DNA of 64,000 bases, from positions 248,001 to 312,000 of the forward strand of contig JADJFB010000001.1 of the NCBI GenBank assembly GCA_016708845.1. The letters are read 5' to 3'. Made by a program: the position numbers and the translations under genes. This DNA comes from Bacteroidota bacterium. Its GTDB lineage: Bacteria; Bacteroidota; Bacteroidia; B-17B0; Aurantibacillaceae. Shown piece after piece: positions 47,014 to 56,368 of the stretch. Below the pieces are notes generated by a model. That model did not search any database. It was not told the origin of the DNA and saw nothing but the letters and a program-made list of their open reading frames with translations. Positions within the stretch are counted from its first letter, which is position 1. Every line of letters begins with the position of its first letter.

Positions 47014-47633
47014 ATGTTCAAAGAGAAATTAAATAAAAAATTAGCAGCTGCATTATCCGAACATGGTTTTGAAGAACCTAAAGAATTACAAAAAAAGTGT
47101 ATTCCAAAAATTAATGGAGGCGGAGATGTAATAGGTATTGGGCCTACAGATTCCGACAAAAGCTCTACGATTATTATTAGCGCAATTCAAAAGTTGGGAA
47201 TGGCATTTGAAGATGCGCCTCGTGCTTTAATTATTGTTGCTGATGAAGTAAAAGCTTTGGAAATGAAAGAGCAATTCAAATTGCTTTCTCGTGAAACGGA
47301 TTTACGTGCAGAGTTGGCTTTTGACGGTGGAAAAATTGATGCACAAACAGAGGCTATTTATTTTGGAACTGATATTGTGATTGGAACAGCTAAGCGTGTT
47401 TTAGAAATTTATTTCCGTAAAAATTTTAATTTGAATAAAATCAAATTATTTGTGATTGACGATGCAGAGATGATTATCAAAAATGCATTACACGGGCAAA
47501 TAGATCGTTTAGCTTTGAGTTTACCTAAATGCCAACATTTAGTATTCACAAACGACTTAACTCCAAAATCGAAAAGTTAATTGAGAAATTTATTATTGCA
47601 CTAATTGTTGAGGTGAAGCCTAAGTTTATTTAA
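47014..47633 (+). CDS. short DEAD-box-helicase-like protein with degenerate Walker A, one frameshift
   Basis: A protein of about 206 residues equivalent to the first RecA-like domain of a DEAD-box helicase. The Q-motif region is FEEPKELQKKCIP. Motif I is degenerate (IGPTDSDKSST instead of AxTGxGKT), and motif II reads VIDDAEM instead of DEAD. There is no second RecA domain. It is probably not an active helicase; it could bind RNA or a partner. The frame ends at 47580, but one A inserted at TTAAC restores LNSKIEKLIEKFIIA up to a TAA at 47631-47633. It is the last gene of the aspS operon. Confidence 0.7.
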
Positions 47634-47663
47634 ATCTTTCGGTGCTCTTTTTCTAGTTCTTCT

Positions 47664-48944
47664 CTAAATTTGGGATTGCGCCAATTTAATTAATTGCTTT
47701 AGTTGTTCCCCTATTGGATGCGCCAATTTAATTAATTCTTTGGCCCGTTGTTCCATGTTCATTCCAAATAAATTAACGGCGCCATATTCGGTTACAACCC
47801 AATGAATATGGCCTCTTGTAGTCACCACTCCGGCACCTTGTTTTAAAAATGACACAATCCGAGAAATGCCTTTGCCTGTCATAGATGGTAAGGCAATAAT
47901 TGGTTTACCGCCTTCTGATAAAGCAGCGCCTCTTATAAAATCCATTTGTCCACCAATACCAGAGTATTGATAAGTACCAATCGAATCGGAACAAACTTGT
48001 CCAGTAATGTCAATTTCAATAGCGCTATTAATAGCAGTTACCTTAGGATTTTGACTCAATATACGTGGATCATTTACATAATCTATTTCTAAGGATTTTA
48101 TAATGGGGTTATCATCAGCAAAATCATATAAGGCTTTTGTGCCCAATAAAAATGAAGTCACGCAATATCCATTTACTTTTTTCTTTAAACTATTATTGAT
48201 AGTACCATTTTTGATTAATGGAATAGCACCATCGGAAAACATTTCGGTATGAATACCTAAATTTTTGTGATTGGTTAAATTTTTCAAAACCGAATCTGGA
48301 ATAGTACCAATACCTAATTGAAGCGTTGCTCCATCTTCTACTAGCTCTGCTACTAATTTGCCTATTTTATTAGTAGCGTCATTTGAGTCGTTTGAATAAT
48401 TGACTTCTGGTAAAGCATCTTCTACCCAAACCGCTGCATTAAATTTACTGAAAGGCACAAAGCCATCTCCATGCACGCGTGGCATATTAGGATTAACTTG
48501 TGCTATTACAATTTTTGCCGTATCAACTGCTGCTCTTGCAATGTCAATAGAAGTACCTAAAGAACAATAGCCGTGTTTGTCTGGTGGAGAAACCTGCACA
48601 ATAGCAACATCAAGTGGCAATATATTCCTAGTAAATAATAATGGAATTTCACTCAAAAAAACAGGAACATAATCTCCGCCTTTCCCATTAACAGCAACTC
48701 GATTTGATGCGGAAACAAAAAGGGAATTAATAAAAAAATGACCTTCTAAATCTGGGCTATTCAAATCAATGCCTTGTTGTGTAATGCTTATCAGTTCTAC
48801 ATTTTTTAAGCGCTGTTTTTGTTCTATTAATTTATTAATTAAATGGATAGGCGTGGCGGCACTTCCATGCAAAAAAACGCGTTGATTAGATTGAACCAAT
48901 TGTAATGCTTCTTCTGCAGAAATGTAGTGTTGTGATGATGACAT
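47664..48944 (-). CDS. acetyl-CoA hydrolase/transferase family protein
   Basis: A CoA transferase of 426 residues in the acetyl-CoA hydrolase/4-hydroxybutyrate CoA-transferase group. Motifs include VQVSPPDKHGYCSLGTSID, ATLQLGIGTIPDSVL, GIHTEMFSDGAIPLI (conserved Glu), FIRGAALSEGGKPIIALPS and VTEYGAVNLFG. It would exchange CoA between acetate and another acyl-CoA or hydrolyse acetyl-CoA. It stands alone on the minus strand between the mltG operon and the beta-lactamase-like gene. The ATG at 48944 begins a normal N-terminus (SSSQHYISAEEALQLV). Confidence 0.92.
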   Translation of the reverse strand: MSSSQHYISAEEALQLVQSNQRVFLHGSAATPIHLINKLIEQKQRLKNVELISITQQGIDLNSPDLEGHFFINSLFVSASNRVAVNGKGGDYVPVFLSEIPLLFTRNILPLDVAIVQVSPPDKHGYCSLGTSIDIARAAVDTAKIVIAQVNPNMPRVHGDGFVPFSKFNAAVWVEDALPEVNYSNDSNDATNKIGKLVAELVEDGATLQLGIGTIPDSVLKNLTNHKNLGIHTEMFSDGAIPLIKNGTINNSLKKKVNGYCVTSFLLGTKALYDFADDNPIIKSLEIDYVNDPRILSQNPKVTAINSAIEIDITGQVCSDSIGTYQYSGIGGQMDFIRGAALSEGGKPIIALPSMTGKGISRIVSFLKQGAGVVTTRGHIHWVVTEYGAVNLFGMNMEQRAKELIKLAHPIGEQLKQLIKLAQSQI

Positions 48945-48997
48945 AAACGTTGTTTAATTTCAACTAAATTTATAACAAAGATAGCTGAATCTCGGTA

Positions 48998-50314
48998 CTA
49001 TGATTTCATTATTTTATAACGCACACAGGTTTTGTTAGTATCCTCTATCTCCACAAAATAAAGGGCTTTGCTAAACAACGAAAAATCTAAATGAATAGAT
49101 GATGTTTTAATAGATTGGGAATCTTCATAAATAATATTCCCTAAAATATCATATACTCTAATTTTAGAAATGTTTAATGTGGCATTTTCTATACTTAGCT
49201 CATCAGTAACAGGATTTGGATATAATTTGTAATGGAGAGGTGTATTTTCATAGATGTTCGTTACACTACAATCTAATTTATTAATATAATCCCACAATAC
49301 ATTGTCAAATGCAGAGGCCGCTAAATTAAAGCCACCAGCTGTATTGCCTTGCCTCACAACTACCATATTGGTGCTTGGCACTACATAAATTTTTTGATCA
49401 TTTTTCCCTAAAGCACAATACATATCACTTGGTGCGTTACTCATTAAAGTTCCTGGAAACACAAATTGAAGTCCAGGAGTCATTAAACTGCTTTTGCCAT
49501 TTAACCACCATAAATAACCGTAAGCCTTATTTAAATTTTGTGACGTATTTACCATTGCTCTAAAATAGGCGGTGTCTTTCATAATGGTATCGGTGTTCCA
49601 AATGCCTTTGTTTAAATTGAGTAAGCCAAAGCGTGCCATGTCTCGGGCTTTACTATAATACACTTGTTGTAACCAAAAACCACTCATGCCAGTTTGATTT
49701 TCTATCCAATTATTAGTAATCGCATTATAAGTTTGTCCAACAGCATTACTCACCACATCTTGCACTTTACGATATGCTCCTGTGTGATAAGCCCAGCGTG
49801 TGCCTGCATCTGCTAAATACGTTAAACAAGCTTTTGCCGTATCTTCATTATCGCAAGGTAAAGGCGGAGCATCCTCTAAGCCACTATTCATGCTAATTAA
49901 ATTTTTGACAGTAATTAAATTTTCTTTGGCTAATGGAGCGCTGGTCCAGCCAGTACCTAAATATTGTGATACTTGATTATTGATATTGATAAACCCTTTT
50001 TGTTGTGCCACGCCAGTAATAAAACCAGCTAAGCTTTTACTAGCCGATGCCCAATAAAAAATAGAATCGCGCTTGTAAGTGCCAAAGTATTTTTCTAACA
50101 CACGTTTTCCATCTTTTAATAAGATAAATGATTTGGTGTTTTTTACTTGTAAGTAGTTGTACAATGAATCTATCCTCGCCTGACAATAATTTAAGTTAGA
50201 AGGTAAAATTGAATCCCATACATTACCAGTAGTAGGAGGGAAGTATAAGCTTTGGGTTTTAACGGTAAAGCTAAAAAGGATAATAGCAAAAAAGAAGGTA
50301 ATGGTTTTATTCAT
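48998..50314 (-). CDS. secreted beta-lactamase-family serine hydrolase with T9SS sorting domain
   Basis: A secreted serine hydrolase of 438 residues. Signal peptide MNKTITFFFAIILFSFTVKTQ; catalytic SxxK in YWASASKSLAGF; a Tyr in YHTGAYRKVQDVV may serve as YxN. The fold is that of class C beta-lactamase/penicillin-binding esterases; antibiotic resistance is not implied. The C-terminal 80 residues are a T9SS sorting domain (YKLYPNPVTDELSIE, IRVYDILGNIIYED, LYFVEIEDTNKTCVRYKIMKS). The ATG at 50314 begins the signal peptide and avoids overlap with the divergent gene at 50395. Confidence 0.88.
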   Translation of the reverse strand: MNKTITFFFAIILFSFTVKTQSLYFPPTTGNVWDSILPSNLNYCQARIDSLYNYLQVKNTKSFILLKDGKRVLEKYFGTYKRDSIFYWASASKSLAGFITGVAQQKGFININNQVSQYLGTGWTSAPLAKENLITVKNLISMNSGLEDAPPLPCDNEDTAKACLTYLADAGTRWAYHTGAYRKVQDVVSNAVGQTYNAITNNWIENQTGMSGFWLQQVYYSKARDMARFGLLNLNKGIWNTDTIMKDTAYFRAMVNTSQNLNKAYGYLWWLNGKSSLMTPGLQFVFPGTLMSNAPSDMYCALGKNDQKIYVVPSTNMVVVRQGNTAGGFNLAASAFDNVLWDYINKLDCSVTNIYENTPLHYKLYPNPVTDELSIENATLNISKIRVYDILGNIIYEDSQSIKTSSIHLDFSLFSKALYFVEIEDTNKTCVRYKIMKS

Positions 50315-50394
50315 ACGTAAAAGTTTAATCCATTGGACTAAATGAAGGTACAAAAGTTTAATTAAAATGAAAAGATTTGTTACATTTATAAAAC

Positions 50395-50676
50395 ATGGAA
50401 AATTCAACAATCACCAAATGGTTTTTAATAGTAGGAAAAATAGAAGGCTACAGTTATTTACTATTATTATTCATCGCTATACCTTTAAAATATTTATATA
50501 ATACACCTGAGTATGTACGCCCAATGGGAAGTATACACGGTGTTTTATTTGTAGCTTTCATGCTATTACTAGCCCTGATGTTTTTTAAAGTAAAGCTCTC
50601 TTTTAAAAATGCCTGTTTAGCTTTTTTATTGTCTTTAGTGCCTTTCGGGACTTTCTTTTTGAAGAGATTGGTTTAA
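50395..50676 (+). CDS. DUF3817 membrane protein
   Basis: A 93-residue membrane protein of the DUF3817 family with three helices. The signature IVGKIEGYSYLLLLFIAIPLKY and RPMGSIHGVLFVAFMLLL, with the conserved Glu-Gly and His, is clear. The function is unknown; the family is widespread in Bacteroidota and Actinobacteria, often as a lone gene. It is divergent from the beta-lactamase-like gene and converges on the M1 peptidase. Confidence 0.88.
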   Translation: MENSTITKWFLIVGKIEGYSYLLLLFIAIPLKYLYNTPEYVRPMGSIHGVLFVAFMLLLALMFFKVKLSFKNACLAFLLSLVPFGTFFLKRLV

Positions 50677-50684
50677 TTAATTTT

Positions 50685-52383
50685 TTATTTCCTTTCCTTT
50701 AATATAAAGTATCCAGATGTTTCGATATCAAACACATATCTATCTTTTGATGGAAATTTTAATTGTTGGATAGTTGATGATGGATATAAAGGATTTAATT
50801 TTTTCTCATTCCAAAAATTAATTTTCAATTTAAAATTCTCAGGCAATTTATTTGCCCATTTGTATTCTAATGTAATAGAATCAGCTTGAGATTTATTTAT
50901 ATGATATTCCAAAATAGGCGGCGTAATTTGTTTTAGGTAAACATCAAAATAGGGTGTGAAGTCCATTTTTGTTTCCTCGTTAAAAAATGATATAAACATA
51001 TGACTAGTGATGTTGCTTTTTGCAAAACGTTGCTGAAATAATTTAAGGGTTTTAAAAAACAAAGAATCATTATTCAATTCCATTCTTAGCGTGTGTAATA
51101 ATAAAGCACCTTTATTGTAAATATCTTGATCATCGTGATGAATCAGGTTGTTATATCCAACATCATAAGGTTTTATAACTGGACGTTTATTCTTTGTTGA
51201 ATTATAGAAATTGTAGATATAACGTTTGTAATACTCCTTGCCCATATTGGTTTCCACAAACAGTGGCCCTGAATATTCCGCAAATCCTTCATGCAACCAA
51301 AGGTCGGCATAATCGAACGCGGTTGTGCTATTACCCCACCATTCGTGGCTAATCTCATGCACTAGTATCAAATTAATACCTTTAAATATATTAATATAAG
51401 CGTCTGTCATAGAAATACCCGACTGATGTTCCATGCATAACCCGTTTGGCATTTTGGTTTCTGTCACCTTAAATCCATCATTCCACCAAGGATAAACGCC
51501 GTATAAATCCTCAAATTTTTTCAAAATGATTGGCACTTGATTATAAAAAGTATCAGCTATGTTTTTATTGTAACTTAAAGCGTATATCTGAATTTTTTGA
51601 TCAATGCCGTTTATGTCTTTATAAGGTTTTTCAAGTTTTACGTAATCTCCAACATTAAATGAGATATTATAGATATTAATTGGATTATGAACAGACCAAT
51701 GATATATTTTTTCGGATGCAGTTTCTGTAACACTATCTAATTTTCCATTAGCTACGCCTACTAAATCTTTTGGAACACCTACGCGAATAAAGCAACTGTC
51801 GGACTCATCTGCTAACATATTTTTGCAAGGCATCATGTGATGTGTTCCAATTCCTTCAGTAGCAGTGCAAATCCATGGCTTGTTGTTTTTATCTTTGTTC
51901 CAGTTAATGGCAGTATTTTCGAGCATTTTAACAGGCGTACCATGGTAAGAGATTTCTAACATCACTTGCTCTCCTTTTTGTAAATCGCGATTAAAAACAA
52001 TAAACAAAATATCTTTTTTTTTGGATCGTCTTTTTTAATGGAACGGAGCTTTTAATATTATCTATAGATAAGTGTTTTTGCAAATCAAGCATTATACTGT
52101 CTTGATTGAGTTCCACTTGAAAATATATTTTCATGGTGGAATTTATTTGTTTTTGCTCAGGATGAACGTGTATTAACCAATCGTAACAGGTTATGTTATA
52201 GCAGGAGCGCAAAGAATTTGAATTGGAGAACACTGATTTCTCCCATTTGGTAAATTTTGCGAGATGCGTTTTTTTGGATGGAAGATAATGTTTTAAAAAA
52301 GGACGGTATTGGCACGACTGCCATACGATTGATAAAATAAATATTGATAATAGAATTTTTATGGTACTTTTTTTATACTGCAT
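50685..52383 (-). CDS. M1-family metallopeptidase lipoprotein, one frameshift
   Basis: A zinc aminopeptidase of about 565 residues. The N-terminal MQYKKSTIKILLSIFILSIVWQSC is a lipoprotein signal. The zinc site is LVHEISHEWWGN (HExxH) with the distal Glu in WLHEGFAEYSG. The exopeptidase motif is reduced to LCMEHQS instead of GxMEN. The frame stops near 52000 inside an A9 tract on the coding strand; A8 joins KKTIQKK directly to DILFIVFNRDLQKGEQ. It probably trims peptides at the cell surface. It converges with DUF3817. Confidence 0.88.
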
Positions 52384-52453
52384 ACATTATATTTTCAGAG
52401 TTTAAAACGGGACATACAATTTTGTATAATGCAGTATTTTGGTAAAGTTACAT

Positions 52454-52849
52454 TTATTTCAATCTCTCTAAAACACCTTTGCGTTTTACAATGTTTTTAT
52501 AATCCCATTGTATATCATTGGCTTTCTTTAACCAACGTTTTAAGTCTTTCGTATTAATTTGTTCGGCGGATGTATAAGTAATAGATGCATCTTTAAACTT
52601 GCCGCTTTTGCCTGGCACTAGCTGTTCTTCTTCAAAGGTAACGCCGCTCCAAAATAGCAGTTGCAAGCCTGCTTTTAATTTACTATAGCCTACAATGGGG
52701 TTGCCATCTAAAAACCAAACAGGATGCCCATGCCAAATTTTATTTTCTGCTTTTGGCAAATGCTTACAAATTTCTTCGTGCAATACATCACAAATAGCTT
52801 TGTCTCCAACTGCTTGTGATTTGTGATATGATTGGATGTCTTTGTTCAT
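52454..52849 (-). CDS. DUF1801 domain protein
   Basis: A small cytosolic protein of 131 residues in the DUF1801/YdhG-like group. Landmarks are KIWHGHPVWFLDGNPIVGYSKLKAGLQLLFWSG and AEQINTKDLKRWLKKAND. The fold is known but no activity is established. The ATG at 52849 is chosen (MNKDIQSYHKSQ); the frame runs further upstream only by overlapping the end of the nuclease-like gene. The two genes nearly overlap (52849 and 52851), so they may be co-transcribed. Confidence 0.85.
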   Translation of the reverse strand: MNKDIQSYHKSQAVGDKAICDVLHEEICKHLPKAENKIWHGHPVWFLDGNPIVGYSKLKAGLQLLFWSGVTFEEEQLVPGKSGKFKDASITYTSAEQINTKDLKRWLKKANDIQWDYKNIVKRKGVLERLK

Positions 52850-52850
52850 T

Positions 52851-54062
52851 TTACTTATTTTTTTCAGGGTATTCTTGTGTCTTAATATGTGAAAATTTGT
52901 GAGAGGTAAACCAACCAAATTTCTTGATTATATCTTCATAATAATCAATTTCCTCTTTTGTATATGGTTTGGTTCTTTCTAAGTATCCAAATTTAATTGG
53001 GGAAATATCTTTTGAAGTTGCAATCATGATTATTTTTTTATTATTTACTAAGTTTTTATAAAGATATATTTCACCAGTGATTTGTAAAAACGCATCTAGT
53101 TCTTTTTCTTTAAGATTTGATACATAATATAACATTAAACAACTTGCGTCGTGAAAAGTATTTATAGTAAGTCTTCTACTAAGAAATGATTTATTATGGT
53201 CTTTATCCTTGTTCTTATCATAATGGTCAAAAAATGTTAGAGCAAAAAGACGTCTTTCAACTCTATTTAAACTCATAAGATAGTCGCCAATAATCTTACA
53301 TTGTGGTAAATTAACAATTTCACGTTTCACCAATTCATCAACGAAGTAACTTATCCGATTGGCTTCTCTTTTGGTTACTGTTTGAGGGTTTGTATTGTAG
53401 AAATCCCATCTTCCAGTTATATCAAGAATCACTTCTGATGCGTCATGATTAAACCATTTTTCTGGAAACTCTCTTTTGTTGGTTATGAACCAAGCTAATA
53501 AATCTTTTTCTTTCCCAATTAAATTCAATGAAATTCCTTTACGATATAACTCTTCTTTTTTTGTTAAATAGTCTATGATTTCAGAAACAGAATCTATTTC
53601 AAATAAAATTGTCTCGAAAGTATCTTTGTCTAAATTATGAACAATAGAATCATTTTCAAATTCTATTATGCTATAAGATTCTAATTCATGACCAAAGTTT
53701 AATGTAATTAAAATGAATTTTGTTGTTGTATTAACATCAAATTCTTTTTCTTTTGAATTTTTGTCGGTGATAATGCATTTTTTTATCTGTTCTAGTTTTC
53801 TTTTTGCACCAAGTAATTGATTCTTTGATTTCTCAAAAACCTTTTTCTCAAAACGTTCTAAATTTCCATTAAAAGAATAATTTTTTACAGAAACAATTAT
53901 ACAGATGTCGTTAAACAAAATTAATAAATCACAAATTTCCTTATTGTCTGAATTTTTGATGTATGGATTTATTAAACAATATTCTTCCAATAATATATCC
54001 TTTGAAATATTATATACGAACTTTTCTGCGTCAGAACCTTTATTATTTACATTATTAATCAA
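52851..54062 (-). CDS. hypothetical protein with PD-(D/E)xK nuclease-like N-terminus
   Basis: A 403-residue protein that I cannot assign to a named family. Residues about 10-60 read GSDAEKFVYNISKDILLEEYCLI then KEICDLLILFNDICIIVSVKNYSF, i.e. a helix followed by D and xVK on consecutive strands, the plan of a restriction-endonuclease-like fold, with Ser where Glu/Gln is usual. FEKSKNQLLGAKRKLEQI follows, as in uncharacterised proteins that sit near defence or repair genes. The remainder is helical with no motif. It is AT-rich compared with its neighbours, which could mean transfer. No methylase or helicase partner is adjacent. Confidence 0.55.
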   Translation of the reverse strand: MINNVNNKGSDAEKFVYNISKDILLEEYCLINPYIKNSDNKEICDLLILFNDICIIVSVKNYSFNGNLERFEKKVFEKSKNQLLGAKRKLEQIKKCIITDKNSKEKEFDVNTTTKFILITLNFGHELESYSIIEFENDSIVHNLDKDTFETILFEIDSVSEIIDYLTKKEELYRKGISLNLIGKEKDLLAWFITNKREFPEKWFNHDASEVILDITGRWDFYNTNPQTVTKREANRISYFVDELVKREIVNLPQCKIIGDYLMSLNRVERRLFALTFFDHYDKNKDKDHNKSFLSRRLTINTFHDASCLMLYYVSNLKEKELDAFLQITGEIYLYKNLVNNKKIIMIATSKDISPIKFGYLERTKPYTKEEIDYYEDIIKKFGWFTSHKFSHIKTQEYPEKNK

Positions 54063-54261
54063 AACTATTTATTTTGTTTTTTGTGATCTAAATTACTTTG
54101 GATTCGTTTATATGGTATAGTTTGACAACCATATTTGCTTTTTATAAATTTAACCAAATTTCACAAACCATCAAATCTGGTTTTTCCTCAATTAAAGCAT
54201 AAAAAATCCCCATTTATTCCCCCATTTTTTTTATATTTAATGCGTATTATCTCTTATTTCT

Positions 54262-56364
54262 ATGAACAAATTACAAAACTACGCCTTAGGGCAATGGGCT
54301 GCTGGTTCCGAAAACGGGCAGGAATTATATAACGCTATTACAGGTGAGGCAATTGCCACCGTTAGTAGCAAAGGTTTAGATTTTGCGGCTATGTGCAATT
54401 ACGCGCGTACCGTGGGCGGGCCAAAGCTTCGCAACATGACCTTTCAACAAAGAGGTTTAATGTTAAAGGCTTTAGCCTTGCACTTACAAAGTAAAAAAGA
54501 AGATTTTTATAAAATCTCTTGGGCAACAGGCGCTACACGCGTGGATAGCTGGGTAGATATTGAAGGCGGTATTGGTAATTTATTTGCTTATGCCTCTTTA
54601 CGTAAATCGTTTCCTAACGAAACCTATTGCTATGAGGGAGATGTAGCGCGTTTATCAAAAAATAATACCTTTATTGGTAACCATATTTGTGTGCCTAAAG
54701 AAGGGGTTGCTATTCATATCAACGCCTTTAACTTTCCGGTTTGGGGGATGTTAGAAAAAGTAGCGGTTAACTGGTTGGCTGGAGTACCAGCAATTGTTAA
54801 GCCCGCAGCGCTAACGTCTTTTTTAACGGAAGCCGTTGTCAAAGAAATTATTGCGAGTAAAATTTTACCAGAAGGTGCTTTGCAATTAATTTGCGGTAGC
54901 GCTAATGGAATTTTAGAACATGTGGAAAGTCAGGATATAGTGACCTTTACAGGTTCTGCGTCAACAGGTAAAATGTTGAAAGCGCACCCACGTTTATTGC
55001 AAGAAGCAGTTCATTTTAATATGGAAGCCGATTCGTTAAACTGCTGTGTGTTGGGAACAGATGTTACGCCAGCGATGCCAGAGTTTGATATTTTTATTAA
55101 AGAAGTTGCAAGAGAAATTACTACTAAGGCAGGACAAAAATGCACTGCCGTGCGTCGTATCATTGTTCCAGAAAACATGGTAGAAGATGTGCAAATTGCT
55201 TTAGGCAAACGCTTAGCGCAAAACGTGATTGGTGACCCAAATGTAGAAGGTGTTCGCATGGGCTCATTAGCTGGGCAATCGCAATTAATTGAAGTCAAAG
55301 AAAAAGTAGAAATACTTTCTAAAACACAAAAAATTATCATCGGTAATTTCGAAAACTTTGACGTAAAAGGAGCTGATAAAAACAAAGGGGCTTTTATGCC
55401 GCCTATTATTTTTTATAACGATAAACCATTTACCAATATCGATTGCCATAATGTTGAAGCCTTTGGTCCTGTAAGCACCATTATGCCATACAAAACTATT
55501 GAAGATGCGATTCAGTTAGCAAAAATGGGTAAAGGTAGTTTGGTAAGTTCTATTGTTACAGCTAGCGAAACCATTGCTCGTAAATACACGATTGGCGCAG
55601 CTTGTATGCATGGTCGTATTTTAGTGTTAAATGCAGACTGTGCTAAAGAAAGTACAGGTCATGGTTCGCCAATGCCAATGTTAGTGCATGGTGGTCCGGG
55701 CAGAGCAGGTGGTGGAGAAGAGATGGGTGGAAAACGTGGTGTATTTCATTACTTACAACGCACTGCCATTCAAGGCTCACCAACTATGATTACAGCAATT
55801 TTAAATAGCTACCAAGTTGGAGCTAAAATGATTATTAAAGATGTGCATCCATTCCGTCAATACTTTGAAGATTTAGAAGTAGGCGAAACAACCATTACAC
55901 CAACACATACAGTGAGTGAAGATGATTTAGTAAACTTCGCCAACTTAACAGGAGATAAGTTTTACGCACATTTACAACCAGATGCTTTAGAAGGAACAAT
56001 TTTCAAACGCACCGTAGCTCACGGTTATTTTATTTTATCGAAGGCAGCAGGTTTATTTGTGGATCCACCAAAAGGGCCAGTATTATTAAACTATGGTATT
56101 GATGAATGTCGTTTTACACGTCCTATTTATCCAGGCATGACCATTGGCGTGAAATTTACCTGCAAAGAAAAATTAGAAAACGATAAACCATTAACAGCGG
56201 CCGATGGAACAGAAGTAAAAGTTGGTATTGTAAAATGGGTGGTTGATATTTACGATGCAAGTTCACCAGAAGTATTAGAAAAATACGATGCGGTTGATCA
56301 AGCAGGACAAACCGTTGGTATTGCTACTATTTTAACGATGGTGAAATTGAAAAATCAAGCTTAA
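54262..56364 (+). CDS. paaZ: bifunctional PaaZ: oxepin-CoA hydrolase / 3-oxo-5,6-dehydrosuberyl-CoA semialdehyde dehydrogenase
   Basis: A 700-residue fusion acting in aerobic phenylacetate degradation. Residues 1-530 form an aldehyde dehydrogenase: INAFNFPVWGM, VTFTGSASTG (NAD site), FNMEADSLNC and the catalytic Cys in TTKAGQKCTAVRR. Residues about 540-690 are a MaoC-like hydratase: FEDLEVGETTITPTHTVSEDDL, FANLTGDKFYAH, VAHGYFILSKAAG. The length and order match PaaZ. No other paa genes lie in the window, so the pathway genes must be elsewhere or this enzyme serves another ring-cleavage route. Confidence 0.93.
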   Translation: MNKLQNYALGQWAAGSENGQELYNAITGEAIATVSSKGLDFAAMCNYARTVGGPKLRNMTFQQRGLMLKALALHLQSKKEDFYKISWATGATRVDSWVDIEGGIGNLFAYASLRKSFPNETYCYEGDVARLSKNNTFIGNHICVPKEGVAIHINAFNFPVWGMLEKVAVNWLAGVPAIVKPAALTSFLTEAVVKEIIASKILPEGALQLICGSANGILEHVESQDIVTFTGSASTGKMLKAHPRLLQEAVHFNMEADSLNCCVLGTDVTPAMPEFDIFIKEVAREITTKAGQKCTAVRRIIVPENMVEDVQIALGKRLAQNVIGDPNVEGVRMGSLAGQSQLIEVKEKVEILSKTQKIIIGNFENFDVKGADKNKGAFMPPIIFYNDKPFTNIDCHNVEAFGPVSTIMPYKTIEDAIQLAKMGKGSLVSSIVTASETIARKYTIGAACMHGRILVLNADCAKESTGHGSPMPMLVHGGPGRAGGGEEMGGKRGVFHYLQRTAIQGSPTMITAILNSYQVGAKMIIKDVHPFRQYFEDLEVGETTITPTHTVSEDDLVNFANLTGDKFYAHLQPDALEGTIFKRTVAHGYFILSKAAGLFVDPPKGPVLLNYGIDECRFTRPIYPGMTIGVKFTCKEKLENDKPLTAADGTEVKVGIVKWVVDIYDASSPEVLEKYDAVDQAGQTVGIATILTMVKLKNQA

Positions 56365-56368
56365 TATA

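Noticed and set aside
54135..54332. Small plus-strand frame upstream of paaZ
   Set aside because: It overlaps the paaZ start in another frame and has no coding character.
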